Source: Bacteroidales bacterium (lineage in GTDB: Bacteria > Bacteroidota > Bacteroidia > Bacteroidales > WCHB1-69). Taken from it: a stretch of DNA of 64,000 nucleotides. This document shows, piece after piece, positions 7,832 to 16,535 of this stretch. The stretch spans positions 64,412 to 128,411 of the forward strand of contig JAEEQE010000003.1 of the NCBI GenBank assembly GCA_016285145.1. Direction: 5' to 3'. The notes beneath the pieces are model-generated. The model searched no databases, had not been told where the DNA came from, and was given only the letters and a program-made list of their open reading frames with translations. Positions within the stretch are counted from its first letter, which is position 1. Every line of letters starts with the position of its first letter. Made by a program: the position numbers and the translations under genes.

Positions 7832-9613
7832 TTACTTTTGGGATGCTTTGGTGTAACGGATGGCCAACATGGTAAGGTCGTCACTCTGTTCCACACCGGA
7901 CTCAAAAGCTTGTATCACCTCCGACATGTGATCAATCAGATTGCGAGGCGTGGCTGTGGTCAATTTTTCCAGTTCGGCAAGCATTCGTTCCTCGCCGAAC
8001 TGGCCATGAGAGGAGTTCTCAGCCTCGGTGAGACCGTCCGTGTAGAGGAATAAGGTGGAATCCAAGCCCACATGGATTTCCTGCCGGGTGTACATCCAGT
8101 CTGCCATCACCCCAAGCGGTATGTTGGAGTCCATCTGCAGGGTGGCAATGGTTTTGTTGACCAATACAGGAGGACAATGGGCGGCATTGCTGTAGCTCAG
8201 CATACCGGTTTTAAGGTCCAGATTACCAACAAAGAGCGTGACGAAGATGGAATTCTCATTCATCTCCGACATGGCACTGTTCATCTGGTTCATGATTTCT
8301 TCGGGACTTGAGGTACGATTGCACACCGTACGGAAAAGGCTTCTGGTGACGGCCATCATCAACGAGGCAGGGACTCCCTTGCCGCTCACATCACCCAAGC
8401 AGAAAAGCAGGTGTCCGTTCTGTATTTGGAAGTCGTAGAGATCGCCACCCACCTCTTTGGCGGGCACTAACGAGCCATAGATCGCCACTTCGTCGCAATC
8501 GGGGTAAGGGGGGAATGTCTTCGGGAGCATGCCTTGCTGGATGTCCCGGGCAATCTTCAACTCGCTGCCAATCCGTTCTTTTTCGGCGTTCACTTCGCCC
8601 AGTTTCCTGATTCCGCGAAAAGTGCGCCACATGATGAACGCCAGAAGCAACAAGCCCAAAAGCATGGTGAGCAGGAGCAACTCACTTACACGGTGCAAGC
8701 CCTTGTAAATCTCTTTGTCAGGAAAGAGGAGTGACATTGACCAGCCCGTGTTGCCGCCTACCGGACTATAATAGATATAACTCTTCTCGCCACCATATTT
8801 CACCTCGGCAGATCCCTGCCGGCCTTCCAGCACAGCACGTTTCAACTGCGTCGCCATGGTGTCATTGTAGTGCTTGGCCGCTTCTTCTAATGTGACACGC
8901 ATCACCATAGAACTGTCGGGACAAACCATCAGTCGGCCAGCATGTGAGAACAGATAGGTTTGAACGTCCGCTTTCTGTTCAAAGAGATCGCCAAGCCAAT
9001 CAAGCGAGACATCCGAGCCGAATACTGCAACTATTCGTCCCGAGGCGTCGCGCAACGGTATGGTGTAGGTGCAGACCATCCCTTCCGAACCGGCACTGTC
9101 GATATAGGGTTCGGTCCACAACCCGCCTTCGGCGGCAAGTCCATCAACGAACCATGACATTTCCAGATAGTTGTGTTCCGCCGAGCCAATCTGCTTGTCA
9201 ACAAGGGATTCGCCGTCCCGAAACACATACGGTTCGTACCAATAACCTTTGCTTGGAAAATAGTCGGGGAGGAATGCGATGGCGCAGCCTGTCATGTCGG
9301 GATTATTCGCTATAATACGACGCAAGATGGGATAAACGGAATCCGGATGCACAATCGACCTCTCCAATGCCCAGTGGAGGTTGTCCACAGCCGTTTCCAC
9401 ACGGCTCACCACCTTTTGGATTTCCAAGTTTTTTACCTGCAGCTCGGAAACGGCCCTTTGGCGCACCTCGTTACGGATGCCGTTACGGGCAAAATAGTAC
9501 TGCACGGCACTTCCTACTTGCATCAGGATGGCAGCCGTCAGCAGCATCAGCACTCCTCCTCGCGTCTGCAGTTTCCGCCAGGCCTTATTGATGGGATTGT
9601 CTGTTTTTTTCAT
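7832..9613 (-). CDS. Membrane sensor SpoIIE/RsbU-type PP2C phosphatase
   Basis: A 593-residue protein. TM1 is at about 20-38, followed by an extracytoplasmic region of about 260 residues with Cache-like features (AFLPDYFPSKGYWYEPYV, WFVDG, WTEPYIDSAG, SYIYYSPV). TM2 (about 311-330) leads into a helical linker. The C-terminal PP2C domain has GGDLYDF, GDVSGKGVPASLMM, YTDGLTEAEN and SDDLTML, which carry the metal-binding aspartates. It should dephosphorylate the STAS partner in response to an external ligand. Its ATG overlaps the stop of the ABC ATPase by 4 bp (ATGA), so the transporter and the signalling genes are translationally coupled. Confidence 0.92.
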   Translation of the reverse strand: MKKTDNPINKAWRKLQTRGGVLMLLTAAILMQVGSAVQYYFARNGIRNEVRQRAVSELQVKNLEIQKVVSRVETAVDNLHWALERSIVHPDSVYPILRRIIANNPDMTGCAIAFLPDYFPSKGYWYEPYVFRDGESLVDKQIGSAEHNYLEMSWFVDGLAAEGGLWTEPYIDSAGSEGMVCTYTIPLRDASGRIVAVFGSDVSLDWLGDLFEQKADVQTYLFSHAGRLMVCPDSSMVMRVTLEEAAKHYNDTMATQLKRAVLEGRQGSAEVKYGGEKSYIYYSPVGGNTGWSMSLLFPDKEIYKGLHRVSELLLLTMLLGLLLLAFIMWRTFRGIRKLGEVNAEKERIGSELKIARDIQQGMLPKTFPPYPDCDEVAIYGSLVPAKEVGGDLYDFQIQNGHLLFCLGDVSGKGVPASLMMAVTRSLFRTVCNRTSSPEEIMNQMNSAMSEMNENSIFVTLFVGNLDLKTGMLSYSNAAHCPPVLVNKTIATLQMDSNIPLGVMADWMYTRQEIHVGLDSTLFLYTDGLTEAENSSHGQFGEERMLAELEKLTTATPRNLIDHMSEVIQAFESGVEQSDDLTMLAIRYTKASQK

Positions 9614-10656
9614 ATTTCAAATATAGTTTTCACTCCTTCCGGAGTCTGTTCTACGGATATGTTTTGGCTGGCATTGCGGATGAGAATGACCGCCAACTCA
9701 TCGGTTCCCGGTTTCTCCAATGCTGAAATTTCCACTTCCCGTTGCAGCACCACCACCGATGTCTCTTGTTTCAAGTCACTATGGTCCACCTCTATGTGGA
9801 CGGGGGTTGCAAAATCGGATATCAGGACAAGCATTTCCTCCACCACATGCGTCACGGAATCCATTTTTTCCGCGATAGAATAGCGTATGCAGAACTGCTT
9901 GATCTTTGATGTCATGTCATACAGGTCAAAGTCGCTATTAACGATATCGAACACCAAATGGTGTATCCTGTTCACGAAAGCGAGGGTTTGCGGGAGGCTG
10001 GGGTTCCCGAAGATTTTGCCGGGTGTTCCCTCTTCCAGCAGCTGGCCTTCGTGCATAAACAGGATGCGACTGCTTGTGTCGCGGGCGAACCTCATCTCGT
10101 GGGTGACAATAATCATGGTCATCCCTTCTTGAGCAAGGGTTCGGACCACCCCTTGCACCTCGTCCACCATTGTGGGGTCAAGCGACGAGGTAGGCTCATC
10201 CATGAAGAGTATCTCGGGTTTCATGGCCAAGGTGCGGGCTATGGCCGCCCGCTGCTGCTGTCCGCCCGACAGCGAAGCCGGCATGCGCTGAGCATGTTCG
10301 GCCATACCCACATGACGCAGCATCTCCATGGCCAGCTCGTTGGCCTCCCCGCGACCGAGACCCAGGAGTTTCATCGGAGCCAAGGTCACATTGTCCAACA
10401 CCGACAGATGACCGAAGAGATTGAACTGCTGGAATACCATGCCGATTTTCACACCGGGGGTGAGAATCACTTCGCCCTCGGTAGGCTGTTCCAAACCTGC
10501 CATACAGCGCAGCAGGACACTTTTCCCCGAACCTGAAGAGCCGATAATCCCCACCACCTCGCCGCCGGACACATGGAAAGAGACGTCTTTCACAGCTTGT
10601 GTCCAGTCGCCATCAGGAGAAACAAAACCCTTGGAAAGGTGAGAAACGGTAATCAT
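9610..10656 (-). CDS. Amino-acid-type ABC transporter ATPase with an unusual C-terminal domain
   Basis: 348 residues, about 100 longer than GlnQ/HisP-type ATPases. The nucleotide-binding domain is complete: Walker A GSSGSGKS at 39-46, Q-loop VFQQFNLF, signature LSGGQQQR at 129-136, Walker B ILFMDEPTSSLD and H-loop IIVTHEM. It ends near residue 228. Residues about 230-348 form an extra domain (NRIHHLVFDIVNSDFDLYD, then VVEEMLVLISDF, then DELAVILIRNASQNIS) that by eye recalls a degenerate GHKL/RsbW-like fold without a clear N box. It overlaps both neighbours by 4 bp. The extension may connect transport with the partner-switching proteins downstream; this is inference. Confidence 0.85.
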   Translation of the reverse strand: MITVSHLSKGFVSPDGDWTQAVKDVSFHVSGGEVVGIIGSSGSGKSVLLRCMAGLEQPTEGEVILTPGVKIGMVFQQFNLFGHLSVLDNVTLAPMKLLGLGRGEANELAMEMLRHVGMAEHAQRMPASLSGGQQQRAAIARTLAMKPEILFMDEPTSSLDPTMVDEVQGVVRTLAQEGMTMIIVTHEMRFARDTSSRILFMHEGQLLEEGTPGKIFGNPSLPQTLAFVNRIHHLVFDIVNSDFDLYDMTSKIKQFCIRYSIAEKMDSVTHVVEEMLVLISDFATPVHIEVDHSDLKQETSVVVLQREVEISALEKPGTDELAVILIRNASQNISVEQTPEGVKTIFEI

Positions 10657-11282
10657 ATCTTAGAGATTCGGAGGAAAATATGGTCAAACAATTTATTCAA
10701 CAGCCACGCCAGCAGGAAATAGATCAGGGTTGTGACCAGCAAAGGCAGCAGATCCTGACCAGTGCCGCTGCGGATGGCCTGGGTGGCCAACGTGAGGTCC
10801 TGGATGGCCACATATCCCACGACGGCAGTTCCCTTAACGGTGGCCACGGCTTGGAATTTATAGGCAGGCAAACCAATGCGCATGGCTTGTGGAAGCACGA
10901 TGTAACGCATCGTCTGTATTTTGGAAAAACCCAACATCTGCCCCGCTTCCATTTGCCCACGTCCCACAGCATCGATAGAGGATTGGAGATTCGTGGCCAC
11001 AAAGTTGGCAAAGATCAGTCCCAACGCTATCGAAGCCGCCAACACCGGACAATGGCCGCCGAACAGCAGATAGAAAACAATCAGAATCAGGACCATCAGC
11101 GGCGTACCTCGCACCACCACCTTCCACCATTGGGCCACTTTTTGTATCCAACGGTGCTTGCTCGTCGAAAGCGCATAGAGGCCGCAACCAACCAACGTGC
11201 CGATCAGCAGCGACAACACCGAAATGATTACCGTCGCCAGCAATCCTTTCAATATCAACCATATACAATCCTCAACAAGCAT
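10653..11282 (-). CDS. Polar amino acid ABC transporter permease (HisM/GlnP-like)
   Basis: A 209-residue membrane protein with several hydrophobic segments (about 9-31, 60-78, 80-97, 180-197). The EAA loop EAGQMLGFSKIQTMRYIVLPQAMR contacts the ATPase. RGTPLMVLILIVFYLLFGG near residue 58 is typical of the family. It is the first gene of the operon. The start is firm because an in-frame TGA lies just upstream. No solute-binding protein is fused to it or encoded nearby, which is odd for an importer of this class. Confidence 0.9.
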   Translation of the reverse strand: MLVEDCIWLILKGLLATVIISVLSLLIGTLVGCGLYALSTSKHRWIQKVAQWWKVVVRGTPLMVLILIVFYLLFGGHCPVLAASIALGLIFANFVATNLQSSIDAVGRGQMEAGQMLGFSKIQTMRYIVLPQAMRIGLPAYKFQAVATVKGTAVVGYVAIQDLTLATQAIRSGTGQDLLPLLVTTLIYFLLAWLLNKLFDHIFLRISKI

Positions 11283-11380
11283 GTTTTTTCAGCTGTTTGC
11301 GGAAAAACTTTATTTTTAAACAATACATTATAAATCCACCCATAAACAATTCCCCAACATATCATTCATGATTCGCGCTG

Positions 11381-11388
11381 CAAAAATA
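11381..11388 (-). promoter_or_regulatory. -7 box for the ABC/partner-switching operon
   Basis: TATTTTTG on the minus strand about 99 bp before the permease ATG, implying a leader of roughly 90 nt. It is divergent from the rluE promoter. Confidence 0.55.
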
Positions 11389-11420
11389 CGAAATTCCAAC
11401 TATATAATCCCCAAAAATTC

Positions 11421-11428
11421 TATCTTTG
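11421..11428 (+). promoter_or_regulatory. -7 box for rluE
   Basis: TATCTTTG, a full match to TAnnTTTG, about 50 bp upstream of the rluE start. Confidence 0.65.
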
Positions 11429-11477
11429 CCCACGAAAAAGAATCGACACAAGAAAAACCAAATAAAAAGGGTAAATT

Positions 11478-12014
11478 ATGGTCATCCTCTTCAACAAACC
11501 CTACGGGGTGCTGAGCCAATTCACGCCCGAGGCGGGGCATCCCGCCCTCGACGGGTTCGGATTCCCGCCCGGGATCTATGCCGCGGGACGGCTGGACCAT
11601 GACAGCGAGGGCGCCCTGCTGCTGACGGACGATGGCCGGCTGGTCAAGCGTCTGTTGGATCCGAAAAACGCCCACCCGCGCACCTATCTCGCGCAAGTCG
11701 ATGGGGAAATCACCGACGAGGCCTTGCAAAAGCTGCGGAAAGGGGTCGTCATCAAAGGCTACCGCACCCGTCCCTGCAAAGCCGAAAAAGCGCTGCCGCC
11801 GGAGAACCTCTGGGAACGCGTGCCGCCCATCCGTTATCGCGCCAACATCCCCACCAGCTGGGTCCGTCTCACCCTCACCGAAGGCAAGAACCGCCAAGTG
11901 CGCCACATGACCGCCGCAGTCGGGTTCCCCACCCTGCGACTCATACGCGTCCAAATTGGCGATATATGTCTGGGATCACTCCAGCCGGGGGAATGGAGGA
12001 TTGTCAAATCATGA
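11478..12014 (+). CDS. rluE: 23S rRNA pseudouridine synthase, RluE-like
   Basis: A 178-residue short pseudouridine synthase of the RsuA/RluB/RluE branch, without an N-terminal S4 domain, as is usual for RluE. The catalytic motif [14 protein letters not shown] has D40 as the presumed nucleophile. The C-terminal [10 protein letters not shown] segment is also characteristic. The E. coli enzyme modifies U2457 of 23S rRNA; the exact target here is inferred from the family. It is convergent with the CapA-like gene, and their 3' ends overlap by 11 bp. Confidence 0.88.
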   Translation: MVILFNKPYGVLSQFTPEAGHPALDGFGFPPGIYAAGRLDHDSEGALLLTDDGRLVKRLLDPKNAHPRTYLAQVDGEITDEALQKLRKGVVIKGYRTRPCKAEKALPPENLWERVPPIRYRANIPTSWVRLTLTEGKNRQVRHMTAAVGFPTLRLIRVQIGDICLGSLQPGEWRIVKS

Positions 12015-12918
12015 CAAAATGATTCGTCACCCGAATACTGTCCCGCGTAATCTTCAACTGAGGAATACAGGTACGACGATTGATGTCCTGACGCTGGTCG
12101 AAAATGAAGTTGCCAAGACTGTAATAGATGTACTTACCCCGATACTGCTCAATAGTCTGCAATGTGTGGGTGTGGTGGCAGATCAGGGCGTCGGCACCGG
12201 CATCGATCAAGCGGCGGGCGACACTGCGCTGCATCGGCACCGGCTCCAAGGTATGCTCCTGCCCCCAGTGCAACGACACCAGAATCACAGCGGTGCTGTC
12301 CTCCTCACGCAACGCGCGGATGCGAACCACCATGGAATCAATGGACTCCTGATTGACAGAGGGCGCCTCAGGAAGATACGGGAAATGCTCCAATGCCAGT
12401 TGCAACGAGGCGATCAGCCATACCTTCCGCGGATGCTCCGCCAACAGGACAGGCTGCGCGGCTTCCGCCATCGTGTTGCCCACCCCCACGGGTGTCATGC
12501 CATATCGCTCCACATTGCGCCACGTGTCCACTAATCCACGCCGTCCCTGGTCCACCGTGTGGTTGTTGGCCAGATTGAGATGAGTGAAGCCATGGGCGCG
12601 CAACGCCTCCAGCCATACCGGCTCGGCACGGAACACGAACTTCTTCATCATCGGCGTGTTCAGCGTGGTTGCCGGACATTCCAGATTCCCCACCACAATA
12701 TCGGAACAGCGAAACACAGAATCCGCCTTCTCGTCGAAGATGCTTTCCATGCCGCGATTCTCGATCTGCCGGCGCACCCCCCGGTCGAGGAGGATGTCGC
12801 CCGTGAAGGCAACCGTAAGCGTGTCTCGGCCAGACAGATGCGCGGGTTGCATCTGTCCACCCTGAAAGGAGAGCAGTAACGTCAGCAGAGAACACCAGAA
12901 GAAATTATAAATCAACAT
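12004..12918 (-). CDS. CapA-family (PGA_cap) phosphoesterase-like exported protein
   Basis: 304 residues with an N-terminal hydrophobic segment ([18 protein letters not shown]). The PGA_cap/metallophosphatase motifs are [40 protein letters not shown] and CHHTHTLQ. The family includes CapA/PgsA of poly-gamma-glutamate capsules and many envelope proteins of unknown substrate. No other capsule genes are near, so the substrate is unclear. The gene lies just downstream of the 24-bp tandem repeat array. A GGAGG-like sequence lies upstream of the ATG, but no clear -7 box is present, so it may be read through the array from the DUF3160 gene. Confidence 0.85.
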   Translation of the reverse strand: MLIYNFFWCSLLTLLLSFQGGQMQPAHLSGRDTLTVAFTGDILLDRGVRRQIENRGMESIFDEKADSVFRCSDIVVGNLECPATTLNTPMMKKFVFRAEPVWLEALRAHGFTHLNLANNHTVDQGRRGLVDTWRNVERYGMTPVGVGNTMAEAAQPVLLAEHPRKVWLIASLQLALEHFPYLPEAPSVNQESIDSMVVRIRALREEDSTAVILVSLHWGQEHTLEPVPMQRSVARRLIDAGADALICHHTHTLQTIEQYRGKYIYYSLGNFIFDQRQDINRRTCIPQLKITRDSIRVTNHFVMI

Positions 12919-12947
12919 GTTCCGGGTTTTAATTTTCCTCCATTATA

Positions 12948-13370
12948 GGGCCGCCATGATTGGGCATTGACGGGCCACCATAATTGGGTTTTGATGGGCC
13001 GACATGATTGGGTATTGATGGGCCGCCATGATTGGGCATTGATGGGCCGACATGATTGGGTATTGTAGGGCCGACATGATTGGGTTTTGATGGGCCGACA
13101 TGATTGGGTTTTGATGGGCCGACATGATTGGGTATTGATGGGCCGCCATGATTGGGTATTGATGGGCCGCCATGATTGGGTATTGATGGGCCGACATTTT
13201 TGGGCATTGATGGGCCGACATTTTTGGGCATTGATGGGCCGACATGATTGGGTATTGATGGGCCGACATAATTGGGTATTGATGGGCCGACATAATTGGG
13301 TATTGATGGGCCGACATAATTGGGTATTGATGGGCCGCCATAATTGGGTATTGATGGGCCGCCATAATAT
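12948..13370. repeat. 24-bp minisatellite, 17 full units plus a partial one
   Basis: Head-to-tail copies of GGGCCGACATGATTGGGTAT plus TGAT run from 12948 with no spacer. Unit variants (GACATGATT, GCCATGATT, GACATTTTT, GACATAATT) cluster in adjacent copies, for example units 11-12 and 14-16, as expected from slippage or unequal exchange. Because 24 is a multiple of three, four of the six frames stay open (for example an MSAHQYPI repeat), so the 160-aa open frame here is not evidence of a gene. The array fills the 466-bp gap between the CapA-like and DUF3160 genes. Its right edge is a short palindrome (13356-13380). Confidence 0.95.
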
Positions 13371-13382
13371 GACGGCCCTACA
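13354..13382. repeat. Short palindromic element at the edge of the minisatellite
   Basis: GGGCCG (13356-13361), a loop CCATAATATGA, then CGGCCC at 13373-13378 followed by TACAG. The loop CCATAATATGAC is shared with the palindrome at 22229-22259, whose stem is different. The first arm plus the first part of the loop is also the start of the 24-bp minisatellite unit. Confidence 0.65.
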
Positions 13383-13384
13383 GA

Positions 13385-15772
13385 TCAACATCCTGAACTA
13401 TAATAAATCAAATCGTTATCCTTCGGCACCTTGATGGGGGCTGTGATGTTCTCCATCCATTGGGGGACACCGAGGCGGGGTTTGGTTTCCAACATCTTCT
13501 GCCATTCCTCGTCGGTATGACGGGGAGCGTCGAGGGCATTGTGGAACTCCCGATAGGAGAAGACCGCGCCGCGGGTGAGGTAGAGGTAGCCGTCTATCTC
13601 CACGATGACATATATGACATCAGAGGGGCCAACCGCATTGTAGAGAACGGCCTTTTTCTCGATGGGAACATTCTCGCCATTAGCGGTATAGATGTCGGCA
13701 ACCACTGCCACTTTACGGTCAGCATTCTTCACTTCAGCCCAACTGTTGAGATAATCGTTCTCGCCGCGCATCATACCCAGCGTCATATTCTCGAACACGG
13801 CACCCACAATTTCAATCTGACGGTATTCCTGATCGCTCAGTTTCTTGCCGGCAAGCTCTTTTTTACTGCAATTCAGGAAAAACTGCGCCTCTTCGGCCAT
13901 GTCATCAGTAAGGGAGAGCATCTCGTCGGTCATGATTCCGAAGGCGCTGTAGGCATCCTTCGTGGATTTCAACAAGTCGATCACCGCCGTCCAAAAACCG
14001 ACATTAGGCTCCACATACCCTCTCACGATGGGGTCATCCGGCCCGCCGCCGCCACATTCGGCACCATCAGGCTGCTTGGCATAGAGGATAGCGTCGTGTT
14101 TCAGCTCGGCGTAAGAGGCCAAAGCCGCATTCAGATCTTTCTTTCCCCACGCAGTACCGTTCATGAAATAAGGGGCATCCGCCGGGTGACGGCCCTTGGC
14201 AAGTTCGAGGAGCACCTGTTGCCAGCGCACGGCGATGTTCTCCTTCCAGTCGATTTCGCCCATCCGCTTTTGCATACGGCTCATGTTCGCATCGAACTCC
14301 GTCCAGGTCTCACCCTCCTTGTCCAACTGGAGGGCAAGCGCACTGCCTCCCGCCGCAAAGAAGTCGAGACCTTTCGGGCAGAAACGCTGCGACACCTTGC
14401 TCTTCCAGTCGTACATCTCCTGCAGCACCTCAGCATCGGGCTGGTAGCGCTGGGGCATCAGGTTGACCTTGTTATGGCCCGAAAGTTCGAACTTCGGACG
14501 GATTCGCGTCTGTTTCCCGGCCAAGACATCCACCTCCGCGACAAATTTCTGCAACGCCTTGTCGTTCCCAATCAGTTTGGCATAGTCGTAACGTTTCAGA
14601 ATCTCATACACCTGCATCAGGGTGATATTGTCGGGTTGGCCCATAATGAACGTCATGGGATCGAAGATAGCCTTAAAAGCGGCGTTCAGCTCGGCATTTC
14701 CGCAAATAGTCTTGGCCAAGAAAGCGGTCCTACGCATCATCGAGGGCTTGTCGGTGTCGAAGGCGGCCGTCTGCAACCACATCATGCCGCGGAAATAGTG
14801 CTGCAATCTCTCATCGCGGTTGTAATGTCCACGGGGACGGAACAAAGCGTATGGGAACATCACCGTCGTATAATCCATGAACGGGGAGAAATCAGTGGTG
14901 GCGGCCGTGCATTTCGCCACCTCATCCTCCACCATTTTCTGGTATTGCGGAGCTACGGGGCAACTCTCATTGGGGGCAAGCAGACGCAAGGCGATGGCGA
15001 AATAGGCCTGACCGTATTCGGCGAGGGCCCGCTCCTGCTTGTTGACGGGGCTGGCGACGGCGCGCGTGCTCTCGTGATAACCCTTGCGGCAGAAATCCAG
15101 CAAAGCGTCAAACAGTTTGCTTTCCTCGGCCTTGCGCAACATACAGTCGAAGTACATGTGATAAAGCTGCAGATACAGGTCGGTGGTCACGAAGCTGGGG
15201 AAGTCGTGGTAGTCGTTGTTTTCATACACCTGGAACAGTTGGTCGTAGGTGTCGGGCACGATGGCAAAACCCTGTTTTGTGAGCATATTCGTGAGCTTTG
15301 GATCCGGATTCTCAATCTGAAAGCGGTTTATCAGATTGTCTATCACCGGTTTGCCGTCGGCAAAGTTGTGCTTCTTGAGTTCGTCTTCCTTGGCCTTGAG
15401 CTTGGCCATGAAGGCTTCCTCCTCCTTGGTGAACTTATATCCCGGCACCTCTTTCTTTTCGTAGGCCGCCTCATCTTCAAGGTACCATCTGCCCATCATG
15501 GTGTCCCAATACCATGTGGTCTGATAAAACACGGACCGCAAGTCCGACATCATGAAAGCATATCCCTGTCGGGCGTAGAGTGCATTGCGCAGCACCCGTA
15601 ACTCATTGATGCTGAGATTGGAGATATCCATATTCAGATCTATCTTCTTGTTCAGCATCTCCACATCAATCTTCCCGTTCCCGGGAAGGATGTAGTGCTT
15701 TTTTTCACCTTGTTGGCTCCATCCCATGAGGATGAGCATCGACAGCATGGCTGTGACCAGTATTCTTTTCAT
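13385..15772 (-). CDS. Secreted DUF3160 protein with N-terminal YARHG domain
   Basis: 795 residues with a signal peptide (MKRILVTAMLSMLILMGWSQQ). A YARHG-type segment (INELRVLRNALYARQGYAF, about 55-75) is followed by a long DUF3160 region to the end. No catalytic motif is evident and the function of DUF3160 is unknown; relatives are envelope-associated in Bacteroidota. The first 68 bp overlap the 3' end of the upstream VCBS-like gene, so the two are probably co-transcribed from the promoter at 16291-16298. Its stop lies next to the short palindrome and minisatellite. Confidence 0.85.
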   Translation of the reverse strand: MKRILVTAMLSMLILMGWSQQGEKKHYILPGNGKIDVEMLNKKIDLNMDISNLSINELRVLRNALYARQGYAFMMSDLRSVFYQTTWYWDTMMGRWYLEDEAAYEKKEVPGYKFTKEEEAFMAKLKAKEDELKKHNFADGKPVIDNLINRFQIENPDPKLTNMLTKQGFAIVPDTYDQLFQVYENNDYHDFPSFVTTDLYLQLYHMYFDCMLRKAEESKLFDALLDFCRKGYHESTRAVASPVNKQERALAEYGQAYFAIALRLLAPNESCPVAPQYQKMVEDEVAKCTAATTDFSPFMDYTTVMFPYALFRPRGHYNRDERLQHYFRGMMWLQTAAFDTDKPSMMRRTAFLAKTICGNAELNAAFKAIFDPMTFIMGQPDNITLMQVYEILKRYDYAKLIGNDKALQKFVAEVDVLAGKQTRIRPKFELSGHNKVNLMPQRYQPDAEVLQEMYDWKSKVSQRFCPKGLDFFAAGGSALALQLDKEGETWTEFDANMSRMQKRMGEIDWKENIAVRWQQVLLELAKGRHPADAPYFMNGTAWGKKDLNAALASYAELKHDAILYAKQPDGAECGGGGPDDPIVRGYVEPNVGFWTAVIDLLKSTKDAYSAFGIMTDEMLSLTDDMAEEAQFFLNCSKKELAGKKLSDQEYRQIEIVGAVFENMTLGMMRGENDYLNSWAEVKNADRKVAVVADIYTANGENVPIEKKAVLYNAVGPSDVIYVIVEIDGYLYLTRGAVFSYREFHNALDAPRHTDEEWQKMLETKPRLGVPQWMENITAPIKVPKDNDLIYYSSGC

Positions 15773-16262
15773 ATTGATAAAATGTATGTTTCGCTTCTTC
15801 TGATGATACGTTTGTTATAATATATCTCAAAAAACGGGGTCCGAACCTCGACCATTCCCACTCGTCCAGGTTATATTGTCCGTTCCGGCATTTTTCGATG
15901 CTGACCAGTTTGCCGTCTGTCACGCAGAAGTCCACCAACTCTTCGCCCAACCGCGATCCCAACCACAATGGACGGATTCTGCCGTCGCGATTCTTGAAGA
16001 CAAACAGCCGGTTTCCCTGTTCAGGATAAAACCTCGTGGACTTCACCACGCCCACCAGAGCTTCCTCCACGCCGTCGCCATCCACGTCGCCAGTACGGAA
16101 CTGATAGACCGGATAGGGCAACTGCCACTCGTCCAACATGGAATCCGTAGTCAGCACCAGCACGTTACAGGTGTCATTGCTCTGCTTCAGCGAGAACGTC
16201 TGGGCGGACAAACCCGCAGATAGGCAACACAGCAATATTAATATGGTGATGCGGAAGGGCAT
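15705..16262 (-). CDS. Small secreted VCBS/FG-GAP-like protein
   Basis: A start at 16262 gives 185 residues with a signal peptide (MPFRITILILLCCLSAGLSAQ) and fits the -7 box 29 bp upstream; a longer in-frame extension lacks a signal peptide and spans the promoter. The centre has a calcium-loop-like YQFRTGDVDGDGVEEALVGVV and RLFVFKNRDG, the pattern of one FG-GAP/VCBS repeat. The C-terminal tail of about 20 residues (EKNTGHSHAVDAHPHG...) lies inside the start of the DUF3160 gene and looks non-conserved, so the original stop may have been lost. Function unknown. Confidence 0.75.
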   Translation of the reverse strand: MPFRITILILLCCLSAGLSAQTFSLKQSNDTCNVLVLTTDSMLDEWQLPYPVYQFRTGDVDGDGVEEALVGVVKSTRFYPEQGNRLFVFKNRDGRIRPLWLGSRLGEELVDFCVTDGKLVSIEKCRNGQYNLDEWEWSRFGPRFLRYIITNVSSEEAKHTFYQYEKNTGHSHAVDAHPHGMEPTR

Positions 16263-16290
16263 GAGAAGATTCCTACTTGTTTTGTGACGG

Positions 16291-16298
16291 CAAAGATA
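16291..16298 (-). promoter_or_regulatory. -7 box deciding the start of the VCBS-like gene
   Basis: TATCTTTG on the minus strand, 29 bp before the ATG at 16262. It lies inside the longer possible frame and therefore argues for the shorter protein. Confidence 0.65.
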
Positions 16299-16448
16299 CA
16301 ATTTTTCACGTGGATTTGCGAGGGTTGGAACAATCATTTCTCTCATCGGCCATGCCATTTTGTCTGGCGATTCATGCCATATAACCGAATCCGCACATAT
16401 GTTGTGTAAAAAATACACACAACCCTTGATTTTTACCAATGAAAACAC

Positions 16449-16456
16449 TATCTTTG
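16449..16456 (+). promoter_or_regulatory. -7 box for the efflux operon
   Basis: TATCTTTG about 80 bp upstream of the TolC-like start, the only strong match ahead of the operon. Confidence 0.6.
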
Positions 16457-16535
16457 CCGCCGTTTCTTTATTAATGGAGAAAACTTTTCAATTAAAAGTG
16501 TATCAATAAGTTATAAAACCAATATACATATAAAA

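Noticed and set aside
12948..13370. CRISPR array
   Set aside because: Units are contiguous 24-bp copies with no unique spacers and no cas genes nearby.
12912..13391. A 159-codon open frame across the 24-bp repeat array, which could be read as a repeat protein
   Set aside because: Several frames are open simply because the unit is 24 bp and free of stops. There is no ribosome-binding site, domain or start context, and the array ends in a palindromic element.
16263..16448. N-terminal 62-residue extension of the VCBS-like gene
   Set aside because: It precedes the signal peptide and contains the -7 promoter box, so the inner start at 16262 is preferred.
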